Positions 1 through 8,619 are shown, counted from the stretch's first letter. The stretch: DNA of 64,000 nucleotides from CAYOUV01 sp963790075 (GCA_963790075.1 CAWBNG010000008.1:434001-498000); one strand, 5' to 3'. Notes: generated by a model from the letters alone, not told the origin. Numbers and translations: made by a program.

Positions 1-130
1 AGGCTGTAGAGGCTGACACTATTCTGGAAAAGAACAGCCCGCGAAAGAAAGTGGTGTAGTGATCGACTACGAAAGCCACAATGATCGAGATAACCATCAA
101 AATGATCGAGAGAAACCTGTTTATGCTCAT
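1..130 (-). CDS. 5' end of a small membrane protein, cut by the window edge
   Basis: Read on the minus strand, an ATG at 130 is preceded by an AAGGAAG-like ribosome site and opens a frame of 43 codons that runs off the left edge without a stop. The visible residues form one hydrophobic segment rich in Ile, Val and Phe (about residues 5-24), then a short polar stretch, as in a signal anchor or first transmembrane helix. Nothing identifies the family. It lies downstream of the Rrf2 regulator gene on the same strand, but a hairpin terminator sits between them, so it is probably transcribed separately. Confidence 0.5.
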   Translation of the reverse strand, partial: MSINRFLSIILMVISIIVAFVVDHYTTFFRGLFFSRIVSASTA

Positions 131-269
131 CGTTTCTTCCTTTGGTAAGTTTCTGAAAAAATGGTCTATATGATTATATGTCATTTACCCATGAATTAGA
201 CTGGATTGCTCGGGATGCGAATGGCGCGCTTGGATTTCGTGTTTTCTCTCCTCGCGGATTAAACTGAAA

Positions 270-299
270 CCCCTCCCGCTGATTATCCAACGGGAGGGG
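270..299 (-). terminator. Intrinsic terminator after the Rrf2-type regulator gene
   Basis: The arms 270-278 (cccctcccg) and 291-299 (cgggagggg) form a perfect 9-bp stem with a 12-base loop. On the minus strand it is followed by a T-containing stretch (gtttcagttt). It lies 20 bases past the stop of the regulator gene. Confidence 0.7.
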
Positions 300-319
300 A
301 AACAAGCGACTTGGGCTAA

Positions 320-736
320 TTAAGCAGCAACAGCGGATTGTTGGAGCAAGGCTTCGAAATCCGTGCTCTTCAGCCGTGCGACCAGGTCGTTTTGCGCTTC
401 GCACCAGACCGGGCGTAGCGGACAATCCTCATCAAAGGTGCAGGTACCACTATCACCAACGCACTCATTAAGCTGGATTGGACCGTCGATGGCTTCGATC
501 ACCTCTAACAGCGTGATCTCTTTGGGTTCGCGTGCCAGGGTTACGCCGCCCCGCGCCCCGCGCGAGGTGTGCAACAATCCCGCGATAGAGAGCTGAGAGA
601 TGATTTTTGCCAAAAATGATGGCGGGATGTGCTGTGCCTGTGCCACCTGACTGGTGGCGGCACGCTGGCTGGAGCCCAATCGGGCCAGATAAAGTACCGC
701 GCGGACTGCGTAATCTGCCTGGCGAGTGATTTGCAT
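320..736 (-). CDS. Rrf2 family transcriptional regulator with iron-sulfur cysteines
   Basis: A 138-residue protein, the usual length for Rrf2 regulators (IscR/NsrR/RsrR type). The N-terminus (ITRQADYAVRAVLYLA) and the wing region (SRGARGGVTLAR, residues 58-69) are the family's winged-helix signature. Cys92, Cys99 and Cys105 have spacing X6/X5, as expected for a [2Fe-2S] or [4Fe-4S] ligand set; a fourth cysteine is at 112. The family senses iron-sulfur status, nitric oxide or redox state. A rubrerythrin gene lies 1.2 kb away, which fits a redox-stress role, but the target promoters cannot be read here. The start is the first ATG, preceded by an AGGAAAG-like site. Confidence 0.9.
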   Translation of the reverse strand: MQITRQADYAVRAVLYLARLGSSQRAATSQVAQAQHIPPSFLAKIISQLSIAGLLHTSRGARGGVTLAREPKEITLLEVIEAIDGPIQLNECVGDSGTCTFDEDCPLRPVWCEAQNDLVARLKSTDFEALLQQSAVAA

Positions 737-864
737 TGTTCTTTCCTCTCTGGCAATACAGGTAATTTTTATCGTCTTATGCGATTTTATTGTGCATTCC
801 TATTCAATACAAGTGATGGAGGTCATGCTTCAAATATGACCTTTTACTCCGATTTTTGTCCAAA

Positions 865-900
865 AAATCCGGACCAGATATGACATTCCGGTCCGGATTT
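865..900 (-). terminator. Intrinsic terminator of the LiaF-like lipoprotein gene
   Basis: Arms 865-875 and 890-900 (aaatccggacc / ggtccggattt) make an 11-bp perfect stem with a 14-base loop. On the minus strand the stem runs into a T tract. It begins 20 bases past the stop codon at 921. Confidence 0.8.
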
Positions 901-920
901 GTGGCATTTACCCCAAATAT

Positions 921-1775
921 TTAATGTGTGACGGCGACGTTACCGGCTCCAGCTTTGATGATAATGGTCAGGGATGGGCCGGACCCGCTCTGGCTGTAAG
1001 TACTCCCGCTCTGGCTCCAGTCCGGGGAGGTGTTGACGTTTGCCAGGCCACCATCCACCGAAATGTTGGTGGGGATGCCCTGCGGGATGACCAGGCTCAG
1101 ATTGCTCAGGCCAGTTTCAATTGTGACAGCCATGTTGCGCTCGAGCTTGCCACTGAAGTCCAGCCTGTAATTCCCGGCACCACTTTTGAAGATCAGGGTT
1201 GACAGGTTGGCATTGGCCAAGCCGCTCATGGTTACGTTTGAAGCGCCGGTCTCGTAACGCAGCACACTCATTTCGGTTTGATTGGGCTCTGAGAATACCA
1301 GCTTGACATCGGCAGCGCCATCTTGCACGGTCAGACTGGTCAGCGACAGGCCACCCAATTCGAATCTACCTTGGTAGGCACCGGCGTTGATCGTCAGGGA
1401 CATGGGAGTCGTGCCCAGTTTCAAGTCCCAGGTGTTCTTGGGGTTCTCAAAGTTGGGGAAACCCTTGACCGTATAGTTGCCCTGTTCCACGCGCGTCTGC
1501 CCGGCGACGGTGGTGACCGTCGGCTTGAAGTCGGCGATGTTGTAGACCGCGGTTCCATCCACCAGATAAGCCTCGTCGCCGGGGGCAAGGTTCAGCTTGC
1601 CTGCGCCAAAGGCCAGGGTCAGGCTAGCGGTCTCGCTGGAGGCGGGCTTCTCCACGCGGATTTGATCGGTCTGTTCGGGTCCGGGTGTGACGCTGGAGAT
1701 GGGTAGATCAAAATTCACGCCGCATGCCAGAGTGGCAAGCGCCAGGATCAAAATGATGATTAATATGCGTTTCAT
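921..1775 (-). CDS. Lipoprotein with a LiaF/toast_rack-like beta domain
   Basis: The ATG at 1775 is chosen over an upstream in-frame start because it has an AAGGAG site and begins a lipoprotein signal (MKRILIIILILALATLACG), with the lipobox LACG placing the lipid-bearing Cys at about residue 18. The mature part, about 265 residues, consists of repetitive beta-strand sequence of the type found in LiaF C-terminal / toast_rack (DUF2154) and DUF4097 proteins: alternating hydrophobic residues and repeated GAGN/GLAN/GLSN turns. Such proteins are anchored on the outer face of the membrane and often belong to envelope-stress circuits; no sensor kinase is adjacent here. It is divergent from rubrerythrin. 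Confidence 0.75.
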   Translation of the reverse strand: MKRILIIILILALATLACGVNFDLPISSVTPGPEQTDQIRVEKPASSETASLTLAFGAGKLNLAPGDEAYLVDGTAVYNIADFKPTVTTVAGQTRVEQGNYTVKGFPNFENPKNTWDLKLGTTPMSLTINAGAYQGRFELGGLSLTSLTVQDGAADVKLVFSEPNQTEMSVLRYETGASNVTMSGLANANLSTLIFKSGAGNYRLDFSGKLERNMAVTIETGLSNLSLVIPQGIPTNISVDGGLANVNTSPDWSQSGSTYSQSGSGPSLTIIIKAGAGNVAVTH

Positions 1776-1945
1776 AACAAACTCCTTTTCTGGATAGATA
1801 TACGCTGGAGTACCAGGATGGTTGCAGGGCGGAATAAGCTCCGCTCCGGCCGCATAAAAATAGTGATGCATGTCATGAGGGAGAGGTGAGCAGCGATGGG
1901 TACAATTCGCCCCTTATTATGCTTTAATGAACGATGGAGGCGCAT

Positions 1946-2443
1946 ATGTCCAAGACAATTGAAAATCTATTAGCTGCGTTTGCTGGGGAATCCCAGGCCA
2001 ATCGCAAGTACCTGGCCTTTGCTGAAAAGGCTGAAAAAGAAGGCTACAAGCAAATTGCCAAGCTGTTCCGGGCTGTCGCCCAGGCCGAGACGGTGCATGC
2101 CATGAATCATTTGAAGGCGGCCGGGGAGATCAAGTCTACTGAAGAGAATCTGAAGGCGGCCATCGGTGGCGAGAGCTATGAGGTTGATTCGATGTACCCA
2201 CCCATGCTCGAGGAAGCCGAAGCCGCTGGTGACAAAAAAGCCGCCACCTCCTTCGAGTGGGCCCTGGAAGTCGAAAAGGTGCACGCCAAACTCTATAAAA
2301 AGATACTGGATCTGCTAGGCAAAGAGATGCCCGAGACGGATTATTATGTCTGCCCGGTTTGTGGCTACACTCACGAGGGCAAGTTCGAGGGTAAGTGCCC
2401 GGTTTGCAACACGCCTGGCGAACGTTTCGAACGCATAGACTGA
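1946..2443 (+). CDS. rbr: Rubrerythrin
   Basis: A 165-residue non-heme diiron peroxidase that reduces hydrogen peroxide in anaerobes and microaerophiles. The N-terminal four-helix ferritin-like domain carries the expected Glu and ExxH ligands (GESQANRKY, AQAETVHAMNH, EVEKVHAKLY). The C-terminal rubredoxin-like domain has two CxxC knuckles (CPVCGYTHEG and CPVC) about 13 residues apart, which hold the electron-donating Fe(Cys)4 site. The start at 1946 is preferred over the in-frame ATG at 1934, because TGGAGG at 1935-1940 lies at ribosome-binding distance before it. A strong terminator follows, so the gene is probably a single unit. Confidence 0.95.
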   Translation: MSKTIENLLAAFAGESQANRKYLAFAEKAEKEGYKQIAKLFRAVAQAETVHAMNHLKAAGEIKSTEENLKAAIGGESYEVDSMYPPMLEEAEAAGDKKAATSFEWALEVEKVHAKLYKKILDLLGKEMPETDYYVCPVCGYTHEGKFEGKCPVCNTPGERFERID

Positions 2444-2482
2444 TCACTTCGCTTTATGGGGCTCAGCCCACCCCACGAACGA

Positions 2483-2519
2483 ACAACCCGCCATGGAATG
2501 AAGGCGGGTTGTAATTTTT
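2483..2519 (+). terminator. Intrinsic terminator after rubrerythrin
   Basis: A 10-bp perfect stem (acaacccgcc 2483-2492, ggcgggttgt 2503-2512) with a 10-base loop is followed by aattttt. It separates the convergent rubrerythrin and radA genes. Confidence 0.85.
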
Positions 2520-3951
2520 AAGCTACCTTGCGACCTTTTGGCTTTTCTTTTTCGACCAGTAAAGCCGTCTGCAGTGCCTGGTTGAGCGAGCGTACCTCGA
2601 TCACTTCGATGCCCTGCGGCCAGGGTTCGCCCTGGCGCACACGCTTGGGGACAATGGCGGTCTTAAAACCCAGTTTGGCGGCTTCGCGCAGGCGCAGCCT
2701 CATTTGCCCAGGCATGCGCAGTTCACCGGCCAGGCCAATTTCGCCGATCAAGACCGCCTCGGCGCGGACAGAGACGTCACGCATCGAGGAGGCAATCGCG
2801 GCCGCAATCGCCAGGTCGGCAGCGGGCTCGTCGATTTTCAACCCGCTGACCACATTGACAAAAATATCCTGTTCGCCCAATTTCAGGCCGATGCGGCGCG
2901 TCAGCACGGCAGTGATCAGCAGCAGGCGATTGAAGTCCACCCCGTTGGGCGTGCGGCGCGCGTTCCCAAACTGGGTCGGGCTGGTCAGTCCCTGGATTTC
3001 GACCAGCAGCGGACGGGTGCCCTCCATCGTCACAGCGATGGCTGAGCCGGGTGCGTTGATCATGCGTTCAGCCAGGAAGGCTTCGGACGGGTTGAGTACT
3101 TCGGCCAGGCCGCGCTCGCGCATCTCGAATACCCCCACCTCGGCTGTAGCCCCGAAGCGATTTTTGACCGAGCGCAGCAGGCGGTAAGCCTGGAAGCGGT
3201 CGCCTTCAAGATACAGCACCGTGTCGACGATGTGCTCCAACACCCGCGGACCGGCGATGGTGCCTTCCTTGGTGACGTGTCCGATGATGAAAACCGAGAT
3301 GCCGCTGGACTTGGCCAACTCGCGTAATTGCGACGAACACTCACGCACCTGCGAGACCGAGCCGGCCGATGAATCCAGTTCCGAGAGATACATGGTCTGG
3401 ATCGAGTCGACGATCAGCAGCGTCGGGCTCACTGCGCGGACGTGGTTGAAGATGGTCTCCAGGTTGGTCTCGGTCACCAGTAGCAGGTTGGGCGGCAGTT
3501 CGGCGTCTTTGTCCTGCAGGCGCAGGGCGCGCATCTTGATCTGCCGCTCGGACTCCTCGCCCGAGACGTACAGCACGCGGCTCTGGGCGCCGGCAGAGGG
3601 CCTCGCCATTTCCATCGCCATTTGCAGCAACAGCGTGGACTTGCCGATGCCGGGGTCGCCGCCTACCAATACGATCGAGCCGGGCACGATCCCGCCGCCC
3701 AGCACGCGTGCGAACTCGCTGATCGGTAAGGGGATGCGGTCTTCCGCTGACCCGCTGACCTGGCCAATCGGTCGCGGCTCGGAACGACCGCTCAGGCCGC
3801 GCACCGTCGATTTGGATTTGGCGACCGGCTCGTCATGCACGATCTCTTCGACCATGCTGTTGAACGCGCCACACTGTGGGCATTTGCCCATGTAGCTGGC
3901 AGATACGCGTCCGCATTGTTGGCAGACGTAACGGGTGTGGGTTTTAGGCAT
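2518..3951 (-). CDS. radA: DNA repair protein RadA
   Basis: A 477-residue RadA/Sms, a RecA-like branch-migration ATPase that processes recombination intermediates. Visible in order: N-terminal zinc finger (Cys10, Cys13, Cys24, Cys27); Walker A GGDPGIGKS at 97-105; Walker B LLIVDS at 178-183; the RadA-specific KNRFG motif at 263-267; and a C-terminal Lon-like domain (GLKIDEPAADLAIAAAIAS). The length is normal for the family and all motifs are present. The start is the ATG just before the zinc finger. It is convergent with rubrerythrin and downstream of msrA, behind a terminator. Confidence 0.97.
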   Translation of the reverse strand: MPKTHTRYVCQQCGRVSASYMGKCPQCGAFNSMVEEIVHDEPVAKSKSTVRGLSGRSEPRPIGQVSGSAEDRIPLPISEFARVLGGGIVPGSIVLVGGDPGIGKSTLLLQMAMEMARPSAGAQSRVLYVSGEESERQIKMRALRLQDKDAELPPNLLLVTETNLETIFNHVRAVSPTLLIVDSIQTMYLSELDSSAGSVSQVRECSSQLRELAKSSGISVFIIGHVTKEGTIAGPRVLEHIVDTVLYLEGDRFQAYRLLRSVKNRFGATAEVGVFEMRERGLAEVLNPSEAFLAERMINAPGSAIAVTMEGTRPLLVEIQGLTSPTQFGNARRTPNGVDFNRLLLITAVLTRRIGLKLGEQDIFVNVVSGLKIDEPAADLAIAAAIASSMRDVSVRAEAVLIGEIGLAGELRMPGQMRLRLREAAKLGFKTAIVPKRVRQGEPWPQGIEVIEVRSLNQALQTALLVEKEKPKGRKVA

Positions 3952-3980
3952 CTCGATTCACCGCGATTTTGAATGAAAAC

Positions 3981-4005
3981 AGGGGCGGCTGGCTGAGCCG
4001 CCCCT
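3981..4005 (-). terminator. Terminator after msrA, in the radA leader
   Basis: Arms aggggcggct (3981-3990) and agccgcccct (3996-4005) form a perfect 10-bp stem with a 5-base loop. On the minus strand it is followed by gttttc. It lies between the msrA stop and the radA start. Confidence 0.6.
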
Positions 4006-4036
4006 ACAGTATAACAGAATTTTTGTTCTGCAATTG

Positions 4037-4591
4037 CTATGCAGGCTGTTGTTTCTTGAGCAGCTCTACAAAAAGCTTCCTGAATTTCAGCACTTTTGGC
4101 GCAATGATTGCCATGCAGTAGGGCTGGGAGGGGTTGTTGTTGAAGTATTCCTGGTGATAACCCTCGGCCACGTAGAACTTGTCGAATTTGGTCACTTCAG
4201 TAACGATGGAATTGTCCCAGATGCCGGCCTGGCCGATCTCCCGGATGACTTCTTCGGCCACTCGCTTTTGTTCCTCGTCCTGGTAGAAGATGGCTGAACG
4301 GTACTGCGAGCCAACGTCTGCACCCTGGCGGTTGAGTGTGGTCGGGTCGTGGATGGTGAAGAAGACTTTCAGAATGTCCTTGAACGTGATCAGGCTCGGA
4401 TCGAAGCTCACCTGCACCGCCTCGGCGTGGCCGGTCATGCCGCTGCAAACCTGTTTGTAACTGGGGTTGGAGACTTGCCCGCCGCTGTAACCCAATTCGA
4501 CCGAGAGCACACCTTTCAATTCATCGAAGACCGCTTCCAGGCACCAGAAGCAGCCTCCGGCCAGTGTTGCGACTTGCGTTGTGGTACTCAT
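4037..4591 (-). CDS. msrA: Peptide-methionine (S)-S-oxide reductase MsrA
   Basis: A 184-residue enzyme that reduces methionine-S-sulfoxide in proteins and free methionine. The catalytic motif GCFWC is at residues 13-17, and the conserved segments GYSGG, GMTGHAEAVQV, FFTIHDPTTLNRQGADVGSQYRS and AEGYHQEYF are all present. Length and order match the family; no MsrB domain is fused. The start is the ATG preceded by AAAGGAG. It is flanked by ClpC and RadA, consistent with a stress-repair neighbourhood. Confidence 0.97.
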   Translation of the reverse strand: MSTTTQVATLAGGCFWCLEAVFDELKGVLSVELGYSGGQVSNPSYKQVCSGMTGHAEAVQVSFDPSLITFKDILKVFFTIHDPTTLNRQGADVGSQYRSAIFYQDEEQKRVAEEVIREIGQAGIWDNSIVTEVTKFDKFYVAEGYHQEYFNNNPSQPYCMAIIAPKVLKFRKLFVELLKKQQPA

Positions 4592-4674
4592 AAGATAACT
4601 CCTTTCTTGATTTCTATCACATAGACGTGATGGCGAAGTGAAAAATTCATTAAGAAATGATTACGGAATGTGGG

Positions 4675-4707
4675 ACAAAAAATCAGGGCGACCACTGGTC
4701 GCCCTGA
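4675..4707 (-). terminator. Intrinsic terminator of clpC
   Basis: A near-perfect palindrome: 12-base arms tcagggcgacca (4683-4694) and tggtcgccctga (4696-4707). On the minus strand it runs straight into six T residues. It starts 19 bases past the clpC stop. Confidence 0.88.
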
Positions 4708-4725
4708 CGGATTTCAGGTAGATGT

Positions 4726-7209
4726 TTACGCGCTTGGCGCCGGGGCTTTTTCGGGCGTCTCGACGCGGATCAGGATGATCTCGCCGTCGGGGTCGACTTC
4801 CACCTGGACGGTGTCGCCGTCGACGAAGTCACCCGAGAGCAGCCGGTCGGAGAGCAGATCCTCGACCTTCTGCTGGATGATGCGGCGCAGGGGACGGGCG
4901 CCCATCTCCGGGTCGTAACCCTGCTCCGCCAGCGCCGTGAGTGTCTCGGGTGTGGCTGTGAGCGTCAGATTGTGATCCATCAGCCGTCCGGCAACCTTGT
5001 CCAATTCCAGCGAAACGATCTGCTGGATGTCTTCCTTGTTCAGGGCGCGGAAGATGACGACCGCGTCCAGGCGGTTGATGAACTCGGGGCGGAAGGCGCG
5101 CTTGAGTGATTCGTTCAGCTTTTTGCGCATCTCATCGTAAGAGACTTTTTCTTCATCTTCCACATCACGTTTCAATTGGAAGCCCAGTCCGGTTTGATTT
5201 TTGATCATGTCGGCGCCGATGTTGGAGGTCATGACGATGATCGCGTTGCGGAAGTCGACCTTGCGGCCGCGGGCGTCTGCCAGGTGGCCCTCTTCCATGA
5301 TCTGCAGCAGCATGTTGTGGACCTCGGGATGGGCCTTTTCGACCTCGTCGAAGACCACGATCGAGTACGGGTGGCGGCGCAAGGCTTCGGTCAGCTGACC
5401 GGCGTCATCATAGCCGACGTATCCGGGAGGCGCTCCAACCAGGCGCGAGGCGGTGTGCCGTTCCATGAACTCGGACATATCGAGCTGGATGGCGGCGTCC
5501 TCGCTGCCGAACATGAATTTGGCCAACGTCTTGGTCAGTTCGGTCTTGCCGACCCCGGTGGGGCCGAGGAACATGAACGAACCGATCGGGCGGCGCGGGT
5601 CTTTCAAACCGGCGCGGGCGCGGCGTACGGCACGCGAGATGGCCACGATGGCCTCGTCCTGGCCGATGATGGCTTTGCGAAGTTCGTCTTCCATTTGCAG
5701 CAGGCGCTGCAATTCTTCCTGGGCGATCTGCATGACCGGCACGCCGGTCCACATGGCGACCACTTCGGCAATATCGTCGGCGGTAACGGTCGGGCTGCTG
5801 GCCCGGTCCCAGCCGGTGCGCAGGCGCTCGAGCTGATCTTCGAGTTCGAGTTCCTTTTCTTCCCATTCCTTGACTTCTTCGCTGGCACTGTCTTCCTGGG
5901 CCAGGGCGCGGTTCTGGCGCGCCTCGCGCAGCTGCGCGAACAGGTCTTTGGCCTGCTTGGCAGCCGGACTCTTGTACATGCGCACGCGTGAAGCGGATTC
6001 GTCGATCAGGTCGATGGCTTTATCGGGCAGGAAGCGTTCGCTCACGTAGCGGGAGGAAAGGTGCGTGGCCGCTTCGAGCGCTTCGTCCGAGATGATCAGG
6101 TGGTGGTGATCCTCGTAGGCGCCGCGGATGCCGCGCAGGATTTCGATGGTCTCGTCCTCGGACGGCTCATCGACCTGGATCGGCTGGAAGCGGCGCTCCA
6201 GCGCAGCGTCCGATTCGATGTGCTTGCGGTATTCGTCCAGGGTGGTGGCGCCGATCACCTGCAGTTCGCCGCGGGACAGGGCCGGCTTGAGGATGTTGGC
6301 CGCGTCCACCGAGGAACCGGCGGCGCCAGCGCCGACCAGCATGTGGACCTCGTCGATGAACAGGATGGCGGCCGACTGCTTGAGTTCGTCGATGACGCGC
6401 TTGAGGCGCTCCTCGAACTGGCCGCGGTACATCGTCCCGGCCACGAGAGAGCCCACGTCCAGTTGCAGCACGCGCTTGTTCATCAGCGGTGCCGGGACGT
6501 CGCCCTCGATGATGCGCTGGGCCAGGCCCTCGACGATGGCAGTCTTGCCGACGCCGGGTTCACCGATCAGCGCGGGGTTGTTCTTGGTGCGGCGCGCCAG
6601 GATTTGAATGACGCGCTCGATTTCCATCTGGCGGCCGATGACCGGGTCGAGTTTCTTTTCCTCGGCCAGGGTGGTCAGGTCGATGGCCAGTTGGTCGACC
6701 AACGGGGTCTTGGGGTCCTTCGCCGCAGTCCGCTGCGGCTCGCGGGTCGAACCTGTGGGTGCCGCCGAGGTGTTGCTTTCGTTCAGTACGCGGCGGGTCT
6801 GGCGGCGGATCTGGTCGGGCGTTACGCCCAGTTTACGCAGCACTTCCATGGCGGCGCCCTCTACGCGTACCAGGCCGAGCAGCAAATGTTCCGTGCCGAT
6901 GTAATGATGGCTTAAACGGCGGGCTTCATCGATGGCGTATTCCAAAACCTGTTGGGTTTCAGGCGCCAGTTCGATCTTCTCGCCAGAATAATCTCCCTCG
7001 CTGGAGACGCGTTCGACGATCTCGCGCACGCGGTCCGATTCGAGACCCAATTCGCGCAAGACACGCCCGGCAACACCACCATCTTCTTCCATTAATCCCA
7101 GTAGAAGGTGTTCAGTACCGATTTGATTTTGGCGGGCGCGCTCGGCCTCTTGATGGGCCAGGCTTAGTACCCGCCGGGCACGCTGTGTAAAGCGTTCCAT
7201 GCCAGCCAT
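4726..7209 (-). CDS. clpC: ATP-dependent Clp protease ATP-binding subunit ClpC
   Basis: An 827-residue Hsp100 AAA+ unfoldase that feeds substrates to ClpP. Domains in order: Clp N repeats (about 5-145); first AAA module with Walker A GEPGVGKT (216-223) and Walker B ILFIDE (282-287); a middle coiled-coil region (about 415-465) of ClpC length, shorter than in ClpB; second AAA module with Walker A GPTGVGKT (549-556); and a C-terminal D2-small domain. A GLGF segment before the sensor region fits the ClpP-docking loop. No mcsA, mcsB or ctsR gene is next to it, unlike in Firmicutes. The ATG at 7209 has GGAG upstream; an ATG three codons later is possible. Confidence 0.95.
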   Translation of the reverse strand: MAGMERFTQRARRVLSLAHQEAERARQNQIGTEHLLLGLMEEDGGVAGRVLRELGLESDRVREIVERVSSEGDYSGEKIELAPETQQVLEYAIDEARRLSHHYIGTEHLLLGLVRVEGAAMEVLRKLGVTPDQIRRQTRRVLNESNTSAAPTGSTREPQRTAAKDPKTPLVDQLAIDLTTLAEEKKLDPVIGRQMEIERVIQILARRTKNNPALIGEPGVGKTAIVEGLAQRIIEGDVPAPLMNKRVLQLDVGSLVAGTMYRGQFEERLKRVIDELKQSAAILFIDEVHMLVGAGAAGSSVDAANILKPALSRGELQVIGATTLDEYRKHIESDAALERRFQPIQVDEPSEDETIEILRGIRGAYEDHHHLIISDEALEAATHLSSRYVSERFLPDKAIDLIDESASRVRMYKSPAAKQAKDLFAQLREARQNRALAQEDSASEEVKEWEEKELELEDQLERLRTGWDRASSPTVTADDIAEVVAMWTGVPVMQIAQEELQRLLQMEDELRKAIIGQDEAIVAISRAVRRARAGLKDPRRPIGSFMFLGPTGVGKTELTKTLAKFMFGSEDAAIQLDMSEFMERHTASRLVGAPPGYVGYDDAGQLTEALRRHPYSIVVFDEVEKAHPEVHNMLLQIMEEGHLADARGRKVDFRNAIIVMTSNIGADMIKNQTGLGFQLKRDVEDEEKVSYDEMRKKLNESLKRAFRPEFINRLDAVVIFRALNKEDIQQIVSLELDKVAGRLMDHNLTLTATPETLTALAEQGYDPEMGARPLRRIIQQKVEDLLSDRLLSGDFVDGDTVQVEVDPDGEIILIRVETPEKAPAPSA

Positions 7210-7375
7210 AATTTATGTCACTCCTCAACTCATTCCGACAAGAACGGTCGGGTTTGATTGTACCAAAAAAGGTGAGGGAATCTGTATATGAAATTGATTA
7301 GAGTTTATTTGCGTTGCACCCAACCAGTTCCCCTCCCCGCCGGACGCACTGCGATTGTGGGAAATTCCCTGTAAA

Positions 7376-7705
7376 TTATCTGTCGTCCCCGTCGCCGTGA
7401 ATCTTACCCCGCTCCAGCCGGTCCAGCAGCTTGGACAGGTTGTGCTCGGCGACTTCGTCCAGCGTTAAATCCAGTTCGGTGCAGATCTGCGCCAGATACC
7501 AGAGCACGTCGCCCAGTTCGGCCTGGAGCGCGGCGCGGGTCTCCGCGTTGATCTGGCCGCCTTTGTCGCGGAAGATTTTTTTGATCTTGCCGGCCACTTC
7601 CCCGGCCTCGTTGGTCAATCCCAGGGTTGGGTAGATGAGCGGATGCCCGATGGCCCGGTATTTGGCGGTGACACGGGATTTTTGCTGGTAGTCGTTGAAG
7701 TTCAT
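7376..7705 (-). CDS. MazG-like nucleotide pyrophosphohydrolase
   Basis: A 109-residue all-alpha NTP pyrophosphatase. The metal-binding pairs are visible: ExxE within TNEAGEVAGKIKK (about residues 31-43) and ExxD within ELGDVLWYL (about 65-73). Proteins of this size hydrolyse (d)NTPs to NMP and pyrophosphate; they serve as house-cleaning enzymes or occur in defence and phage loci. Its ATG overlaps the stop of the preceding 58-codon ORF as ATGA, so translation is likely coupled and the gene likely belongs to the short operon running from 8869. Confidence 0.85.
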   Translation of the reverse strand: MNFNDYQQKSRVTAKYRAIGHPLIYPTLGLTNEAGEVAGKIKKIFRDKGGQINAETRAALQAELGDVLWYLAQICTELDLTLDEVAEHNLSKLLDRLERGKIHGDGDDR

Positions 7706-7878
7706 AGGTTCACCAAATTGACATCTTTTTGATTTAGCAATGCGGCTATTGCTTGCGCTCTATTTTCTGCATCTAAAAGTTCATCATAATTGTTGCAAAC
7801 ACAAATTTCTCGTTGTTCAATTTGGTCTATCACTACGTAAGTATCACCATCAAACTGGTTGATATTATATCTTTGCAT
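7702..7878 (-). CDS. 58-residue hypothetical protein overlapping mazG
   Basis: An uninterrupted frame with ATG at 7878, preceded by AAAGG, and stop TGA at 7704-7702 overlapping the MazG start codon (ATGA). The product is acidic and polar: it begins MQRYNINQFDGDTYVVID and ends in a short helix-prone segment (ENRAQAIAALLNQKDV). It starts 15 bases after the stop of the HARE-HTH gene. Size, coupling and A+T-rich codon use match its upstream neighbour and support a real small gene. The family is not recognised. The spacing of aromatic and acidic residues resembles small beta-strand modulators, but that is only an impression. Confidence 0.6.
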   Translation of the reverse strand: MQRYNINQFDGDTYVVIDQIEQREICVCNNYDELLDAENRAQAIAALLNQKDVNLVNL

Positions 7879-7893
7879 AAAAGTAGACCTTTC

Positions 7894-8619
7894 TTAAGTC
7901 AATGCTTGTTCTGCAAGAGCTGTTTCAGATATTTTGCTATGAAGAGTGGATACTGCATCGTAATCCCAAAATTTCACAAGATGTTTGATGGGAGCAAAAG
8001 CTGTAAGGGATAGCTTGTCATCAAATTCTGCTCTTCTACGATTATCCGCCACAATGTGGAACTCAACTCGAAAATCTTGAAATTCCATAAACTTCAATAA
8101 AGAGCGATGGATATTCGTAGAATGCTCGATTTCGAAGAAGGATTCAGGATAGTGCCGTTTGTTAAACCATGTGACATCGATGGTCAGGGCTTGTCTTAAA
8201 ACTTCTACGTAAGTGAATTTATAAAACTCACTAAGGCTTGCGACTTCCCCCAATTTCTTCTGTGAAAACGGCTTATTTTTGTCCTGGGCGGGCACAAAAG
8301 TCTGAAAGCCTTTTAGATTCCCGATCTCTACAACCAAACCTTGAAAAAATGCGTGTGTATATTCTTTATCTCTTTCAGGCGCTTGCTCCTCCGAGAATAA
8401 GCGCATAATCCTGTCTTTTTCCGATTTCAATGCCCAGAGACCCGGTCGAATTTTGAAAAACTCATCCCGTACTTGAACAATTCTCCGAATGCTTGCAAAA
8501 GGTGTTTTTGTTTTCCACTGGGAACCGGGAATTTTCGGCGCGGTTTGATAAAGTTGCCCGAGTGTAGCATATCCGTCATTTTGTTTCATTGCTTCTATGA
8601 CCGCTTCGTATTGCTTCAT
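7894..8619 (-). CDS. HARE-HTH domain protein with a putative nuclease-like C-terminal domain
   Basis: A 241-residue protein, clearly more A+T-rich than its surroundings. Residues 1-65 match the HARE-HTH (restriction-enzyme associated) winged-helix pattern: Y-E-A-V x5 M, G-YATLGQLY, TP-FASIRRIVQ and a final FFKIRPGLWAL. The C-terminal part (about 140-215) contains IDVTWF (Asp148), then FFEIEHST (Glu163, Glu165), then a strand-like VEFHIVADNRR. This order resembles the D...ExE variant of PD-(D/E)xK cores found with HARE domains, but the lysine of ExK is missing, so catalysis is uncertain. It lies between a zinc-knuckle ORF and the 58-codon ORF, all same-strand and closely spaced. A DNA-recognition or restriction-like role is inference. 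Confidence 0.6.
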   Translation of the reverse strand: MKQYEAVIEAMKQNDGYATLGQLYQTAPKIPGSQWKTKTPFASIRRIVQVRDEFFKIRPGLWALKSEKDRIMRLFSEEQAPERDKEYTHAFFQGLVVEIGNLKGFQTFVPAQDKNKPFSQKKLGEVASLSEFYKFTYVEVLRQALTIDVTWFNKRHYPESFFEIEHSTNIHRSLLKFMEFQDFRVEFHIVADNRRRAEFDDKLSLTAFAPIKHLVKFWDYDAVSTLHSKISETALAEQALT

